From: Bacteroidota bacterium
Lineage (GTDB): Bacteria; Bacteroidota; Bacteroidia; Chitinophagales; Saprospiraceae
Direction of reading: 5' to 3'
DNA length: 64,000 bases
Assembly (NCBI GenBank): GCA_020160935.1
Contig: JAIUPL010000001.1
Location: 248,001 to 312,000 of the forward strand
Positions 1 to 8,151 of the stretch are shown here, one piece after another; positions within the stretch are counted from its first letter, which is position 1, and every line of letters starts with the position of its first letter. The translations under genes were made by a program, and so were the position numbers. Under the pieces are notes generated by a model. That model was not told where the DNA came from. It did not search any database and worked only from the letters and a program-made list of their open reading frames with translations.

Positions 1-93
1 CCTACGCAAAAGGATGACAGTATCCTGAACTTTATCAAAAACATCCTCGATTCGTTCATTCCGAACCGGCGTACAGGAGGCGGGACGCACTAA
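1..93 (+). CDS. C-terminal end of an unidentified tail-module protein
   Basis: An open frame runs from the window edge to a TAA at 91-93 and encodes the last 30 residues of a protein ending in NRRTGGGTH. It lies 52 bp upstream of the sheath gene on the same strand, so it is probably another morphogenesis gene of the tail cluster, such as a tail completion or connector protein. Nothing in the visible part identifies it. Confidence 0.6.
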   Translation, partial: PTQKDDSILNFIKNILDSFIPNRRTGGGTH

Positions 94-145
94 CTACATA
101 GTGCGCTCCTGCTTCCCTTGACCGGTCTTTACATAACTCTGTATC

Positions 146-1333
146 ATGGCTCTTCCGGGAGTAAACATACTACTGCAAAACGGAGGCCTCGGCCTTGCAC
201 CGCTGAGCGATGACGCGGTTGTCGGCATCGTATTCAACGGTGTAGCAGCCACCAGCCTTGCGCTGGGTACCTCGTTCCAGGGTTTTGGCCTTGACGAATT
301 CGAAGCCCTGGGCATCGATGCCGCATACGACACCACCAACACGGTGAAGGTGTGGCGCACGATCAAGGAATTTTACGATGCAGCCGGCGACGGCGCTGAA
401 CTCTGGATCATGCTGGTGAGCCAGGCCACGACCGTGGAAGCGATCCTGACCAAAACCAACACGCATGCCAAGAAACTGCTCGATGACGCAGGCGGCCGCA
501 TTCGTATCCTAGGCGTAGGGCGTAACCCGGCAGGCGGCTATTCTCCGAATACCTCTGCCAACCAGATCGACCTGGATATTGTGAACGCACTTACCACTGG
601 CCAGGCCCTGGCCGATGATATGCAGGCGGCATTCAAGCCTGTACGCATCGTTCTTGAGGGGTATGCTTACACTGGAACAGCATCCGGGTTGCCCAACCTG
701 AAAGCGCAGACGAAACCGAACATGGCCATTCTGATCGGGAACAGCGAAAGCGGCGCCCGCTCGGCCATCGGCATCCTGCTCGGTCGCCTGGCGGCCGTGC
801 CGGTGCAGCGCAACCCGGGCCGCGTGAAGGACGGCAGTCTGCCCATTACGGCGGCTTACCTTGGTACGGCTACCCTCGAAAGCAATCAGGGCGCATCGAC
901 ATCGATCCACGACAAAGGATTCATCACCCTGCGGACGTATCCAGGAAAAGCCGGGTACTTCTTCACGGATGACCCTACTGCCGTGGCCGCTACGAACGAC
1001 TACAGCAGCCTGGCGCGTGGCCGGGTGATGGACAAAGCCATCCGGATTGCTTACACCACCTACGTGGAGGAAATACTGGACGAGGTGCTTATTGATCCGA
1101 ACACTGGCTACATCGCCACCGTGCAGGCCAAAAAGTACCAGGCGCTCGTAGAAAACGCTATCGGCACGGCTATGGTAGGCGAAAACGAGATCGTCAGTGT
1201 GGACGCATTCGTCGACCCGATCCAGAACGTACTCAGCACCAACAAGATTTGCATCGACATCCGGATCGTGCCATACGGCTACGCGAAGGCCATCGAGGTG
1301 CGTCTTGGATTCACTAACCCGGCAACCGCTTAA
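146..1333 (+). CDS. Contractile tail sheath protein (DUF2586-like)
   Basis: 395 residues beginning MALPGVNILLQNGG, a start that resembles the sheath-like DUF2586 proteins of Bacteroidota phages. It should form the contractile outer sheath around the tail tube. The identification rests on overall resemblance and position: it is followed 5 bp later by a 139-residue tube-sized protein, then by a frameshifting chaperone and a tape measure protein, which is the P2-like order FI-FII-E-E'-T. No signal peptide or membrane segment is present, as expected for a particle assembled in the cytoplasm. The ATG at 146 is the first in-frame start after the preceding stop. Its family membership should be checked with a profile search. 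Confidence 0.75.
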   Translation: MALPGVNILLQNGGLGLAPLSDDAVVGIVFNGVAATSLALGTSFQGFGLDEFEALGIDAAYDTTNTVKVWRTIKEFYDAAGDGAELWIMLVSQATTVEAILTKTNTHAKKLLDDAGGRIRILGVGRNPAGGYSPNTSANQIDLDIVNALTTGQALADDMQAAFKPVRIVLEGYAYTGTASGLPNLKAQTKPNMAILIGNSESGARSAIGILLGRLAAVPVQRNPGRVKDGSLPITAAYLGTATLESNQGASTSIHDKGFITLRTYPGKAGYFFTDDPTAVAATNDYSSLARGRVMDKAIRIAYTTYVEEILDEVLIDPNTGYIATVQAKKYQALVENAIGTAMVGENEIVSVDAFVDPIQNVLSTNKICIDIRIVPYGYAKAIEVRLGFTNPATA

Positions 1334-1338
1334 CCACA

Positions 1339-1758
1339 ATGGGATTCAACACAAGACAATACTCGTTCAGCGACGTAAGCGTGAATATCCTGGGCCGCAC
1401 CCTGGAAGGTTTCCGTGGTGTATCGTACAAGGTTTCTGTTGAAAAGGAACACCTGCATGGCCGAGGGAAAAAACCGCTGAGCATCCAAAACGGCGCCGAA
1501 ACCATCGAGGGCGAACTCATGCTGCTCCAGTCGGAACTGGAAGCCATGCGCGCAGCGGTGAAGGCCGCTAATCCGCTGGCAAAACTGACGGATGTATCGT
1601 TCGACATCGTGGTTACTTACGGAGATGGCGCTACGGCAGTGACGGACATTGTTCAGGGCTGCCAGTTTACCGAATACGAAAAGAGCCTACAGGCCGCCGA
1701 TAAGTTCATGGAAATTTCCATGCCTTTCCTGGCACTCGACGTTAAAGAAGGCGCATAG
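1339..1758 (+). CDS. Tail tube protein
   Basis: 139 residues, 5 bp after the sheath gene. Size, beta-rich composition without Cys or membrane segments, and position between sheath and tail assembly chaperone match the inner tail tube of contractile phages (FII-like). The segment near residues 18-52 (VNILGRTLEGFRGVSYKVSV, then EKEHLHGRGKKPLSIQNGAE) resembles the tube-family pattern in which two strands flank a loop. Tube subunits are needed in hundreds of copies, and a terminator-like hairpin immediately downstream fits higher expression of sheath and tube than of later genes. Function is inferred from synteny more than from residues. Confidence 0.7.
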   Translation: MGFNTRQYSFSDVSVNILGRTLEGFRGVSYKVSVEKEHLHGRGKKPLSIQNGAETIEGELMLLQSELEAMRAAVKAANPLAKLTDVSFDIVVTYGDGATAVTDIVQGCQFTEYEKSLQAADKFMEISMPFLALDVKEGA

Positions 1759-1825
1759 TGCAAAGCATGCTGCGGGCGTAATAGTGCAGGCACCTTTGCA
1801 GACATAAGACATCAATCCATCAATG

Positions 1826-1859
1826 GGGCGGGCTACAAACGCCCGCCCTTTTCACTTTT
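1826..1859 (+). terminator. Terminator-like hairpin between tube and chaperone genes
   Basis: GGGCGGGC at 1826-1833 and GCCCGCCC at 1841-1848 form a perfect 8-bp GC stem around a 7-nt loop, followed by TTTTCACTTTT. It sits in the only sizeable gap (120 bp) of the module, so partial termination here would lower expression of everything downstream of sheath and tube. The U-tract is interrupted, which suggests leaky termination. Confidence 0.7.
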
Positions 1860-1878
1860 AAACACAATTTAAACGAAA

Positions 1879-2397
1879 ATGGCGACGGTTCAAAGGAATG
1901 AAGACAGCACCATATCGGTAACCTTCTCGAACGGTTACCGCGTAAAATTCAAGCAGCCTAACGACACGGTGCTTGGCATGTGCATGGCGGCCAGCCGGCG
2001 CGATCCGAATGGAGGCGCAGACGTGCTGATTGAAAACTGCCTGATTGAAGGCGACAAGGTGAAACTGAAAAACAGTGTCGGCTACCTGAAACAACTGGCC
2101 GAATCCAGCGGCAAAATTTTTGGAGAGGTGGCCTGTTCTCTTTCCTGGGATGATGACAAGGCTCTGGTTGAATTCCTGGACGGTAAAATACTGATCCTTA
2201 AACCAATTGACCGCGATGGATACGGTCAGGCGCAAATGAAAGCCAAGCAAAACCCACTCAACTACGCCAAGCATATTCTTGCCTGCTGCTGGGTTGACGG
2301 CGATCAATCGGTAAAAAAATCGCCTGGCCACCTGCTCGGATTTTCCGACATACTGGAGACGTTCCTGGAATACACGGACGATGCCCTGGGAAACTGA
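1879..2397 (+). CDS. Tail assembly chaperone, short form (gpG/E-like)
   Basis: 172 residues, ending in DDALGN at a TGA. In contractile and long non-contractile tails the gene between tube and tape measure encodes a chaperone that coats the tape measure protein and is made in a short and a frameshifted long form. The identification rests on that position and on the slippery sequence at the very end of the frame (2388-2394), described separately. The start follows an A-rich stretch (tttaaacgaaa) and is the only reasonable ATG. No domain is recognisable from sequence alone, which is usual for these fast-evolving proteins. Confidence 0.7.
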   Translation: MATVQRNEDSTISVTFSNGYRVKFKQPNDTVLGMCMAASRRDPNGGADVLIENCLIEGDKVKLKNSVGYLKQLAESSGKIFGEVACSLSWDDDKALVEFLDGKILILKPIDRDGYGQAQMKAKQNPLNYAKHILACCWVDGDQSVKKSPGHLLGFSDILETFLEYTDDALGN

Positions 2398-2561
2398 TCA
2401 GGGGCTTTGACGGAAGCCCGGAAGAGAACTGGGTGGAATATAGCAATACACTGCTGCAATATTACCTCCACATACCAGACCCGTCGATACTTTCGAACGA
2501 AGCGTGGGCACTGAAGGTGAAACAATTGGAACACATCCGCAAATCAGAATCAGGTAAATAA
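1879..2561 (+). CDS. Tail assembly chaperone, -1 frameshift long form (gpGT/EE'-like)
   Basis: After a -1 slip on GGGAAAC at 2388-2394, translation continues as CTG ATC AGG GGC and so on through 55 further codons without a stop. The extension begins LIRGFDGSPEENW and ends RKSESGK at TAA 2559-2561, giving a fusion of 227 residues. The terminal A of this stop is the first base of the tape measure ATG (TAATG). Without the frameshift the 163 bases between the short form and the tape measure would be an unexplained gap in an otherwise gapless cluster. The T part of such fusions is known to bind the tape measure protein and tube subunits. Confidence 0.75.
2388..2419 (+). promoter_or_regulatory. Programmed -1 ribosomal frameshift site
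   Basis: G_GGA_AAC at 2388-2394 is a canonical X_XXY_YYZ heptamer in the zero frame, followed directly by the zero-frame TGA at 2395-2397. Seven bases further on, GGGCTT (2402-2407) and AAGCCC (2414-2419) can form a 6-bp stem with a 6-nt loop, at the usual spacing for a stimulatory structure. Phage lambda uses the near-identical GGGAAAG for its G-T fusion. Confidence 0.8.
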
Positions 2562-4219
2562 TGTCCGGATTTAACTACCTCATAAATTTGACTGTCGTAG
2601 GCGGCGGTGCGCTCGACAGGGCCATTGCGGCTACAGATCGCTTTGAAAACTCGCTTGAACGGGTTCAGAGCGAAACAGATGCGACTGGCCGGGCTGTGAA
2701 GAAACTTGGTAATGACGGGCGCAACGCCTTTGATAGTATGCGCTCATCGGTTGGCAGTTTTGTTGCGGGCCTTGGCATTGCCGTGGCGACCATGGGGAGT
2801 CTTCAAACCGCAGCACAAAATGAGGGGCTTGAAAAGTCCATTGAGTTTGCTGGTGGTGCGGCTGGAGCCAAAAATCTGGAGTTTGTACGTACTGAAGTTG
2901 AGCGGCTTGGATTGCCGTTGAAAGAGTCTTTAGAAGGATTTAAAACGCTGTCGGGCTCGATGATGGATACCGGCATAAGCGCCGAGCAGCAACACAACAT
3001 TTTCCAGGGGCTTGGCGAAGGTATCGCCACATTCCGACTGCCAGCAGAACAGGCAAACCGGGCCATGTTGGCGCTTGGACAAATGGCCAGTAAAGGAACT
3101 GTAAGTGCTGAAGAATTGAAAGGCCAGTTAGGGGAAGCGCTGCCAGGCGCGTTTACCGTTGCTGCACGTGCTATGGGGGTAACACAGACTAAGTTGAACG
3201 ACATGTTGAAGGATGGAGATGTGCTGGCAAAGGACTTTCTGCCAAAGTTCGCGGCTGAAATGCATAACACTTTTGGCAAGTCTGCCATCGACGCCACTGA
3301 CAGCGCTACGGCAAATTTCAACCGCATGAATGCAAGCATGTATGATCTGCGGGTAACAATTGGTGAGCAACTTATGCCAACCGTGTTGGGTCTGATGCAG
3401 AATTACCTTATACCAGCAGTATCATGGATCGGCCGCAACATAGAAATGCTCGGCGGGCTTGTTACTGTTTTTGGAAGCCTGTATTTGGCGGCCAAAACAT
3501 ATACCATTTACACGGGTATCATGTCGCTGGTAACGGGTGAGTTTACGGGTTCTGTTTGGGGTTTGAATGCCGCTCTACTCTCCAATCCAATTGCTTGGGT
3601 AATCGGCGGGTTTGTTGCGTTAAGTTCGGCTGTTGTATATGCATGGAACAAGTCTGAAGGGTTTCGAGGCTTTTTGTTCGGAATGTGGGAAAGCATAAAA
3701 ACGTTTGGAAGCCTTTTGGTTGACAGGTTTGTGAAACCCGTTATAGCCGCTTTTGAAATCCTTCGTGGTGCCTGGAATGGTAGTACAGAGCAAGTACAAC
3801 AAGGCATGCAAACCCTGAAGGAATCAGCAACATCATGGGGAAAGGATTTCGGAACAGAAATGAGCAACTCCTTTACAAAGGGGTGGAACAATGGTGTGGC
3901 TGACTTTAACAACGCAGCAGTCGCCCCGGTAGTGTCACAAGCGCCAGGGGCACCTGGGGCGGCTTTTGGCGGCGCAAATTTCAATTCTCCAGCCGGATCG
4001 AACAAAGGGAACAAAACCGCTTCTGACGCCTCCAAAATGGCAAATGGCATTACTGGTGGCGGCTCGAAAAACGTGGTAATCAACTTCAACGGTAAAATGG
4101 TGGAGTCCTTCACCGTACAGACGACGAACGTACGGGAAGGCGTGGAAAGTCTTCGTGATCTACTCATCAAGGAATTGGCGCAGGTGCTCAACTCCGCAAA
4201 CCAGGTGCAAACGAACTGA
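2561..4219 (+). CDS. Tail tape measure protein
   Basis: 552 residues. The N-terminal part (about 1-270) is the helical tape measure domain, including a coiled-coil-like stretch and the pattern ASKGTVSAEELKGQLGEALP near residue 180, which is typical of the family. Hydrophobic segments follow at about 290-360 (LGGLVTVFGSLYLAAK; NPIAWVIGGFVALSSAVVYA), as expected for a protein thought to reach the target membrane. The C-terminal 100 residues are rich in Gly, Ala and Asn. At roughly 1.5 angstrom per residue it predicts a short tail of about 80 nm. Its ATG overlaps the stop of the frameshifted chaperone (TAATG), and its own stop overlaps the next start (TGATG). Confidence 0.85.
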   Translation: MSGFNYLINLTVVGGGALDRAIAATDRFENSLERVQSETDATGRAVKKLGNDGRNAFDSMRSSVGSFVAGLGIAVATMGSLQTAAQNEGLEKSIEFAGGAAGAKNLEFVRTEVERLGLPLKESLEGFKTLSGSMMDTGISAEQQHNIFQGLGEGIATFRLPAEQANRAMLALGQMASKGTVSAEELKGQLGEALPGAFTVAARAMGVTQTKLNDMLKDGDVLAKDFLPKFAAEMHNTFGKSAIDATDSATANFNRMNASMYDLRVTIGEQLMPTVLGLMQNYLIPAVSWIGRNIEMLGGLVTVFGSLYLAAKTYTIYTGIMSLVTGEFTGSVWGLNAALLSNPIAWVIGGFVALSSAVVYAWNKSEGFRGFLFGMWESIKTFGSLLVDRFVKPVIAAFEILRGAWNGSTEQVQQGMQTLKESATSWGKDFGTEMSNSFTKGWNNGVADFNNAAVAPVVSQAPGAPGAAFGGANFNSPAGSNKGNKTASDASKMANGITGGGSKNVVINFNGKMVESFTVQTTNVREGVESLRDLLIKELAQVLNSANQVQTN

Positions 4220-4827
4220 TGGCGCAGACTGACTTTTCAATCAACGCATTACTGGAACGTGCATTCGGCATTGGCAGGGGTTTGCCTTTTGACTCCAGCA
4301 AGGCCGAAACCCCGCAAATCCGTACGGAACAACCTTTTGAGGATGTTCCGGCCAGCAACGACCAGGAGGGCGCTGAGTTTATGCAGATGCGGCTCAGCGT
4401 GAATTCCAGCCTTCCGACAGGGCAGTCGGTATTTATGCCCATGCGCCTGGGCGGGCTTGTGCTGCCGAATGAGCCGTCGATCATCGTAAGCAGCCGGAAA
4501 AACATCGTGGAGACAGCGTTGGCCGGAAGTTCGCGCCGTGGCACCGTGAAGGAATTGATCAGCGTAGAAGACTGGAGTGTGACGATCAGGGGCGTGGTGA
4601 TCAATTACGACTCTGTGCTGGTGTATCCGGAGGATGAAGTAAAAGCGCTGCGCGATCTGTACAACCTGAATGAGGCGCTGGATGTAGAAAGCGCCCTGAC
4701 TAACCTACTGGGCATTTATCGCCTGGTCATTAAAGAGTTTCTACTCCCGGAGATGATCGGGATACAGCATGCGCAGGCCTATCAATTTATCTGTACCTCC
4801 GATGAGGACTTTATACTGGAACTGTAA
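4219..4827 (+). CDS. Tail protein of unknown function after tape measure (DUF6046-like)
   Basis: 202 residues beginning MAQTDFSINALLERAFG. It is joined to its neighbours by 1-nt stop/start overlaps on both sides (TGATG at 4217-4221, TAATG at 4825-4829), so it is translated with them. Bacteroidota tail clusters often have a protein of this size between the tape measure and the hub, annotated as DUF6046; I suspect membership but cannot confirm it. The protein is soluble, mixed alpha/beta and without signal peptide. By position it could be a tail tip or hub adaptor (U- or X-like in P2 terms). Confidence 0.55.
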   Translation: MAQTDFSINALLERAFGIGRGLPFDSSKAETPQIRTEQPFEDVPASNDQEGAEFMQMRLSVNSSLPTGQSVFMPMRLGGLVLPNEPSIIVSSRKNIVETALAGSSRRGTVKELISVEDWSVTIRGVVINYDSVLVYPEDEVKALRDLYNLNEALDVESALTNLLGIYRLVIKEFLLPEMIGIQHAQAYQFICTSDEDFILEL

Positions 4828-5801
4828 TGTACGTACTGGGCGCTGAAATCGAAATAGGAGGCAAGAAGTTCACCCGCGTGAACATGGTCGAAGTGGAAAG
4901 TTCGGCCAAGGTGATCGAGGATACTGCTACCATCAAAATGCCGACAACGGCAAGGCTGGAGCGACAGGGCAAGTTTATTACGGAGGTAGATACGGCAAGG
5001 GTTTTCAAAGTGGGCGACCCGGTTGTGATTCGGCTGGGATACAATGGCGAATTGAGGGAGGAATTCAGGGGCTTTGTGTCGAAGATAAAACCCTCTACGC
5101 CGCTGGAGATCGAGTGCATTGATGCGACATGGACGTTGAGACGCAAAAACCTAAAGGCAAGTTTCAAGAAAACGACGTTGAAAAACCTTTTAAACTTCAT
5201 TTTAAAGGATACGGGCGTCAGCCTGAAAGGGAATGTACCTGGTGTGAATTTCACGGAGTTCTATTTCAAAAATGTAACGGCCGCGACGGCGCTCCAAAAA
5301 CTGAAGGATGACTACGGGCTTACGGTGTACCTGAAAAACTTCAACGAGTTGCACGTGGGCCTTTCCAGTTACACAGACGGAATGGTGGTGAAATACGGGA
5401 TCAGTGAAAATGTGATCGACAACGATCTGGAATGGGTGAATGAAGACGACACACGAATCAAGGTAAAGGCGGTACACATCAGGCCGAACAATACCAAAGT
5501 GGAAAAGGCTGTGGGCGATCTGGACGGTGAAACCCGAACACTTTTCTTCTACGATCTGGACGACCCCAAACAGTTAGAAACGATGGCGCTTCAAGAACTG
5601 GCCAAGTACAAATACAGCGGTTACAAAGGAGGGTTCAACACGTTCCTTTTGCCAGTAGTTCAGGTCGGTAATGTTGCCCGGATTCGGGATATTCATTTTG
5701 AAGAGCGCGGCGGCGATTACCTGGTGGACAAAGTGACCACCACTTTCGGAACAGACGGCGCCCGGCGAAAAATAGAACTTGGAATTAAAGTATCGATCTG
5801 A
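4827..5801 (+). CDS. Baseplate hub protein (gpD / gp27-like)
   Basis: 324 residues. The N-terminal half has alternating strands and the segment KVGDPVVIRLGYNGELREEF near residues 67-86, followed by FRGFVSKI, a pattern seen in late-control-D/gp27-type hub proteins. The middle (about 105-190) has KTTLKNLLNFIL and TAATALQKLKDDYGLTVYLK, typical of the family's second domain. The hub connects the tail tube to the spike, which is encoded next. Synteny (tape measure, hub, spike, gp25-like) supports the call. It is coupled to both neighbours through 1-nt overlaps. Confidence 0.75.
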   Translation: MYVLGAEIEIGGKKFTRVNMVEVESSAKVIEDTATIKMPTTARLERQGKFITEVDTARVFKVGDPVVIRLGYNGELREEFRGFVSKIKPSTPLEIECIDATWTLRRKNLKASFKKTTLKNLLNFILKDTGVSLKGNVPGVNFTEFYFKNVTAATALQKLKDDYGLTVYLKNFNELHVGLSSYTDGMVVKYGISENVIDNDLEWVNEDDTRIKVKAVHIRPNNTKVEKAVGDLDGETRTLFFYDLDDPKQLETMALQELAKYKYSGYKGGFNTFLLPVVQVGNVARIRDIHFEERGGDYLVDKVTTTFGTDGARRKIELGIKVSI

Positions 5802-6313
5802 TGGCAGACGCAAAAAACGATGTAGTACAGGCGCTCAAACGCCTGGTTCAGGATCAGCACACGGCCACCGTGCTGACGGCTACCGTTACTGCCGTGGATG
5901 ATGCCGCTTTGACCTGTGACGTGTCGGATGGAGACGAAACCGAACTATTCAATGTGCGACTGCGGGCCGCCATCGATGGCAGTGAGCAAGGCCCGGTATT
6001 GATACCTGAGGTAGGTAGTGCAGTGCTTATTGGAAACATTGGAAACAGTCCAAACGGCTATTTCATCATATCGTTCACGGCTGTCTCCAAAGTGCTTTGC
6101 CTGGTCGGGACAACAAGGTTAGAAATGACTACCGCGGGTGTTTTGATCGAGCGCAACAACCAAACGCTCAGGGCCGCCCTCGACGCCCTGGTCGATGCGA
6201 TCAAACTGATTACTGTGACATGCGCAGCACCTGGAACGCCCAGCACTGTGCCGATCAATGTAGCGGCATTTGATGCTGTAAAAACTCAAATCGCTCAGAT
6301 ACTAAAGTCTTGA
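5801..6313 (+). CDS. Baseplate spike protein (gpV / gp5-like)
   Basis: 170 residues. Residues 20-100 read as an OB-fold with the pattern GPVLIPEVGSAVLIGNIGN, characteristic of phage baseplate assembly protein V and the gp5/VgrG N-terminal domain. A short beta-strand region (CLVGTTRLEMTTAGVLIE) follows that could form a trimeric needle. The C-terminus is helical and ends without a His/Cys metal-binding tip, so a separate tip or PAAR-type protein may be supplied elsewhere. No lysozyme domain is present. The ATG overlaps the preceding TGA by one base. Confidence 0.75.
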   Translation: MADAKNDVVQALKRLVQDQHTATVLTATVTAVDDAALTCDVSDGDETELFNVRLRAAIDGSEQGPVLIPEVGSAVLIGNIGNSPNGYFIISFTAVSKVLCLVGTTRLEMTTAGVLIERNNQTLRAALDALVDAIKLITVTCAAPGTPSTVPINVAAFDAVKTQIAQILKS

Positions 6314-6314
6314 T

Positions 6315-6605
6315 ATGCCTTTCGATATTCTACTTGGAGACACGTTTGACCTTGCCTTTGCAAATGGCGATTTCGTGACGGGCGAAAGTACCCGGCAGCA
6401 TCAGCAACTGTTGCTCCTGGTGGAAAAGGGCGAACTGAAGGAGTTTCCGACGCGGGGTGTCGGCATTGCGACGTGGCTACTCGATGACGTAACAGGCAAC
6501 CTGAACGGCCAGGTCAAACGAGAGTTTGAGGCCGATGGAATGAAGGTGCTGAAGGTGGCCGGTGCTGGTGAAAAATTTAACGTTGAAGCCATATATGAGT
6601 CGTAG
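6315..6605 (+). CDS. Baseplate wedge protein (gpW / gp25-like)
   Basis: 96 residues with the gp25/W features: an N-terminal segment on what the gene sees as data (FANGDFVTGESTRQHQQLLL), then KGELKEFPTRGVGIATWLLD near residues 40-60, the glycine-rich turn seen in the IraD/gp25-like family. This protein initiates sheath polymerisation at the baseplate. It starts one base after the spike stop. Its last 11 bases overlap the start of the next gene at 6595. The length is close to that of short Bacteroidota family members. Confidence 0.75.
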   Translation: MPFDILLGDTFDLAFANGDFVTGESTRQHQQLLLLVEKGELKEFPTRGVGIATWLLDDVTGNLNGQVKREFEADGMKVLKVAGAGEKFNVEAIYES

Positions 6606-6879
6606 CATAACAGTACAGCCGGGGCAGACATTGCCCGACATCGCAGTGCAGTATTGCGGTTCGCTCAGCGCATTCCCGGAAGTGGCCAGTCTGAACGGGC
6701 TGGCGCTTACAGCGAGCATATCGGCTGGCCAGACGCTGCTGATACCAGCCGTGGCCACCGATAAACGGGTGCAATTATACTTTGCGCAAGGCGGCTACGT
6801 GCCGGCTTCAATTGGCGTAAAAGCAGTGGAAGAAGGGGTATCCTATTGGGGAATAGAGTACGATTTTATTGTGCAATAA
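6595..6879 (+). CDS. LysM-domain tail protein X
   Basis: 94 residues from ATG 6595. An earlier in-frame ATG at 6562 lies deep inside the preceding gene and is less likely. Residues 5-50 form a LysM-like motif: SITVQPGQTLPDIAVQYCGS, then VASLNGLALT and ISAGQTLLIP. Small LysM proteins (P2 gpX type) bind the hub and terminate the tail tube in contractile tails. The rest of the protein is a short beta-rich tail ending FIVQ. It overlaps the gp25-like gene by 11 bases and stops one base before the baseplate J gene. Confidence 0.75.
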   Translation: MSRSITVQPGQTLPDIAVQYCGSLSAFPEVASLNGLALTASISAGQTLLIPAVATDKRVQLYFAQGGYVPASIGVKAVEEGVSYWGIEYDFIVQ

Positions 6880-6880
6880 C

Positions 6881-7717
6881 ATGGCCAGAACAATCGCAGA
6901 AATACAGGCTGAAATCATTACGGCCGTCCAGAACGACACGACGCTCAGCCCTCAACTGACGAGCACCAGTGTGACGGCTATCTGGCGGCTCTGGACGTAT
7001 ATCATAGCCGTTTCTATTTGGACGCTGGAGGTTCTTTTCGACTTGTACCGCACAGAGATTACCGAACTGGTGGCCGCCCAGAAACCGCACACGTTGCGAT
7101 GGTACCAAACCAAAGCACTGGCATATCAGCATGGCGGTACGCTGAACCTGGCTAATGATGAATACAATAACACCGGCCTGACAGACGACCAGGTGGCTGA
7201 GCAAAAGATCATTGCCGAGGCGGCCGTAACGGAAGTGGATAACATCCTGTACGTAAAAGTACAAAAAGCCAGCGGTGAAGATTTGGCACAACTCGACCTG
7301 ACAGAAACGGAGGCTTTTACGGCTTACATGACGGAGGTGAAGGATGCAGGCGTGAAAATGATCGTTCGCTCCGTGCCGGCCGACCACCTGAAAATCGAGG
7401 TAGATGTGTACTACGATGCTACGATCCTTTCCAGTGATGGCGCCCGGCTCGATGGTACTGCCTCGACACCGGTGCAGGATGCAGCGAAGGCTTTCCTTCG
7501 TGAACTTCCTTTTGATGGAAAGTACGTGAAGGCGCATCATGTCGACGCATTACAATCTGTAGAGGGTGTGATTGTTCCGGAATTCAGGCTTTGCCAGGCC
7601 CGCCGCGACGACGACCCTTCTTTTGCCAACGTGGATGTTTTTTATGATCCGTACAGCGGGTTTTTGAAATTCTACGATGAAGAAACCGACCTCGTACTCA
7701 ACTTTATTCCTGCCTGA
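6881..7717 (+). CDS. Baseplate protein J
   Basis: 278 residues from ATG 6881 (MARTIAEIQAEI), chosen over an upstream in-frame ATG at 6869 that overlaps the LysM gene. The N-terminal helical region (about 1-110) includes VLFDLYRTEITELVAAQKPH, resembling Bacteroidota J-like baseplate proteins. A central beta domain and a C-terminal region (PVQDAAKAFLRELPFDGKYV) follow. J proteins form the outer wedge ring that links the gp25-like protein to fibre-attachment proteins. It ends in TGATG, coupled to the next gene. Confidence 0.7.
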   Translation: MARTIAEIQAEIITAVQNDTTLSPQLTSTSVTAIWRLWTYIIAVSIWTLEVLFDLYRTEITELVAAQKPHTLRWYQTKALAYQHGGTLNLANDEYNNTGLTDDQVAEQKIIAEAAVTEVDNILYVKVQKASGEDLAQLDLTETEAFTAYMTEVKDAGVKMIVRSVPADHLKIEVDVYYDATILSSDGARLDGTASTPVQDAAKAFLRELPFDGKYVKAHHVDALQSVEGVIVPEFRLCQARRDDDPSFANVDVFYDPYSGFLKFYDEETDLVLNFIPA

Positions 7718-8151
7718 TGTACGCGCTCGATCTCAATATACTGATAAACTGGCTGCTTCCCTCTTCTATCCGAAAAGGCAGAATGCTTGCCTGGTTGAAC
7801 GCCCTGGTGGCACCCGTAAAAATGCTGCACGGTAAGTTCCTGATCTTCTCCAATACCACGAGAAGCGGGATTTACATCACCGGCCAAAAAAGGGTGCTGG
7901 AGTACTATTTAAACCGCTTTTGGCTTGGCAGCGCTCCGATTGAAGTGTATGATACTGATCAGGCCGAACCGGTGTACATCTTCACTGAAAACGAAAATCA
8001 GCCGGTTTATTTGCCGGTTTTCATAACAGGATCGGCCGTTGATTTCATTGTGCAATTGCCGCTCGATCTGCAACCGTATGAGTCAGCCATCCGGGCTTTT
8101 GTAAACAAATACAAGTTGCCAACCAAACGCTACGAGATCATTTACTTATGA
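7717..8151 (+). CDS. Baseplate protein I-like
   Basis: 144 residues between J and the collar-domain fibre, where P2-like clusters encode protein I. The N-terminus (MYALDLNILINWLLP) is hydrophobic but carries no export signal pattern. A tyrosine-rich centre (RVLEYYLNRFWL) and a short C-terminal domain follow. There is no diagnostic motif, so the call is positional. Start and stop overlap the neighbours (TGATG at 7715, ATGA at 8148-8151), which indicates translational coupling. Confidence 0.6.
   Translation: MYALDLNILINWLLPSSIRKGRMLAWLNALVAPVKMLHGKFLIFSNTTRSGIYITGQKRVLEYYLNRFWLGSAPIEVYDTDQAEPVYIFTENENQPVYLPVFITGSAVDFIVQLPLDLQPYESAIRAFVNKYKLPTKRYEIIYL

Noticed and set aside
509-1339. 276-residue open frame on the minus strand inside the sheath gene
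   Set aside because: Antisense shadow of a GC-rich coding frame; no start context, no family resemblance. The same holds for the long minus-strand frames at 8142-9227 and 44678-46468 and the plus-strand frame at 22598-23698 inside glnN.
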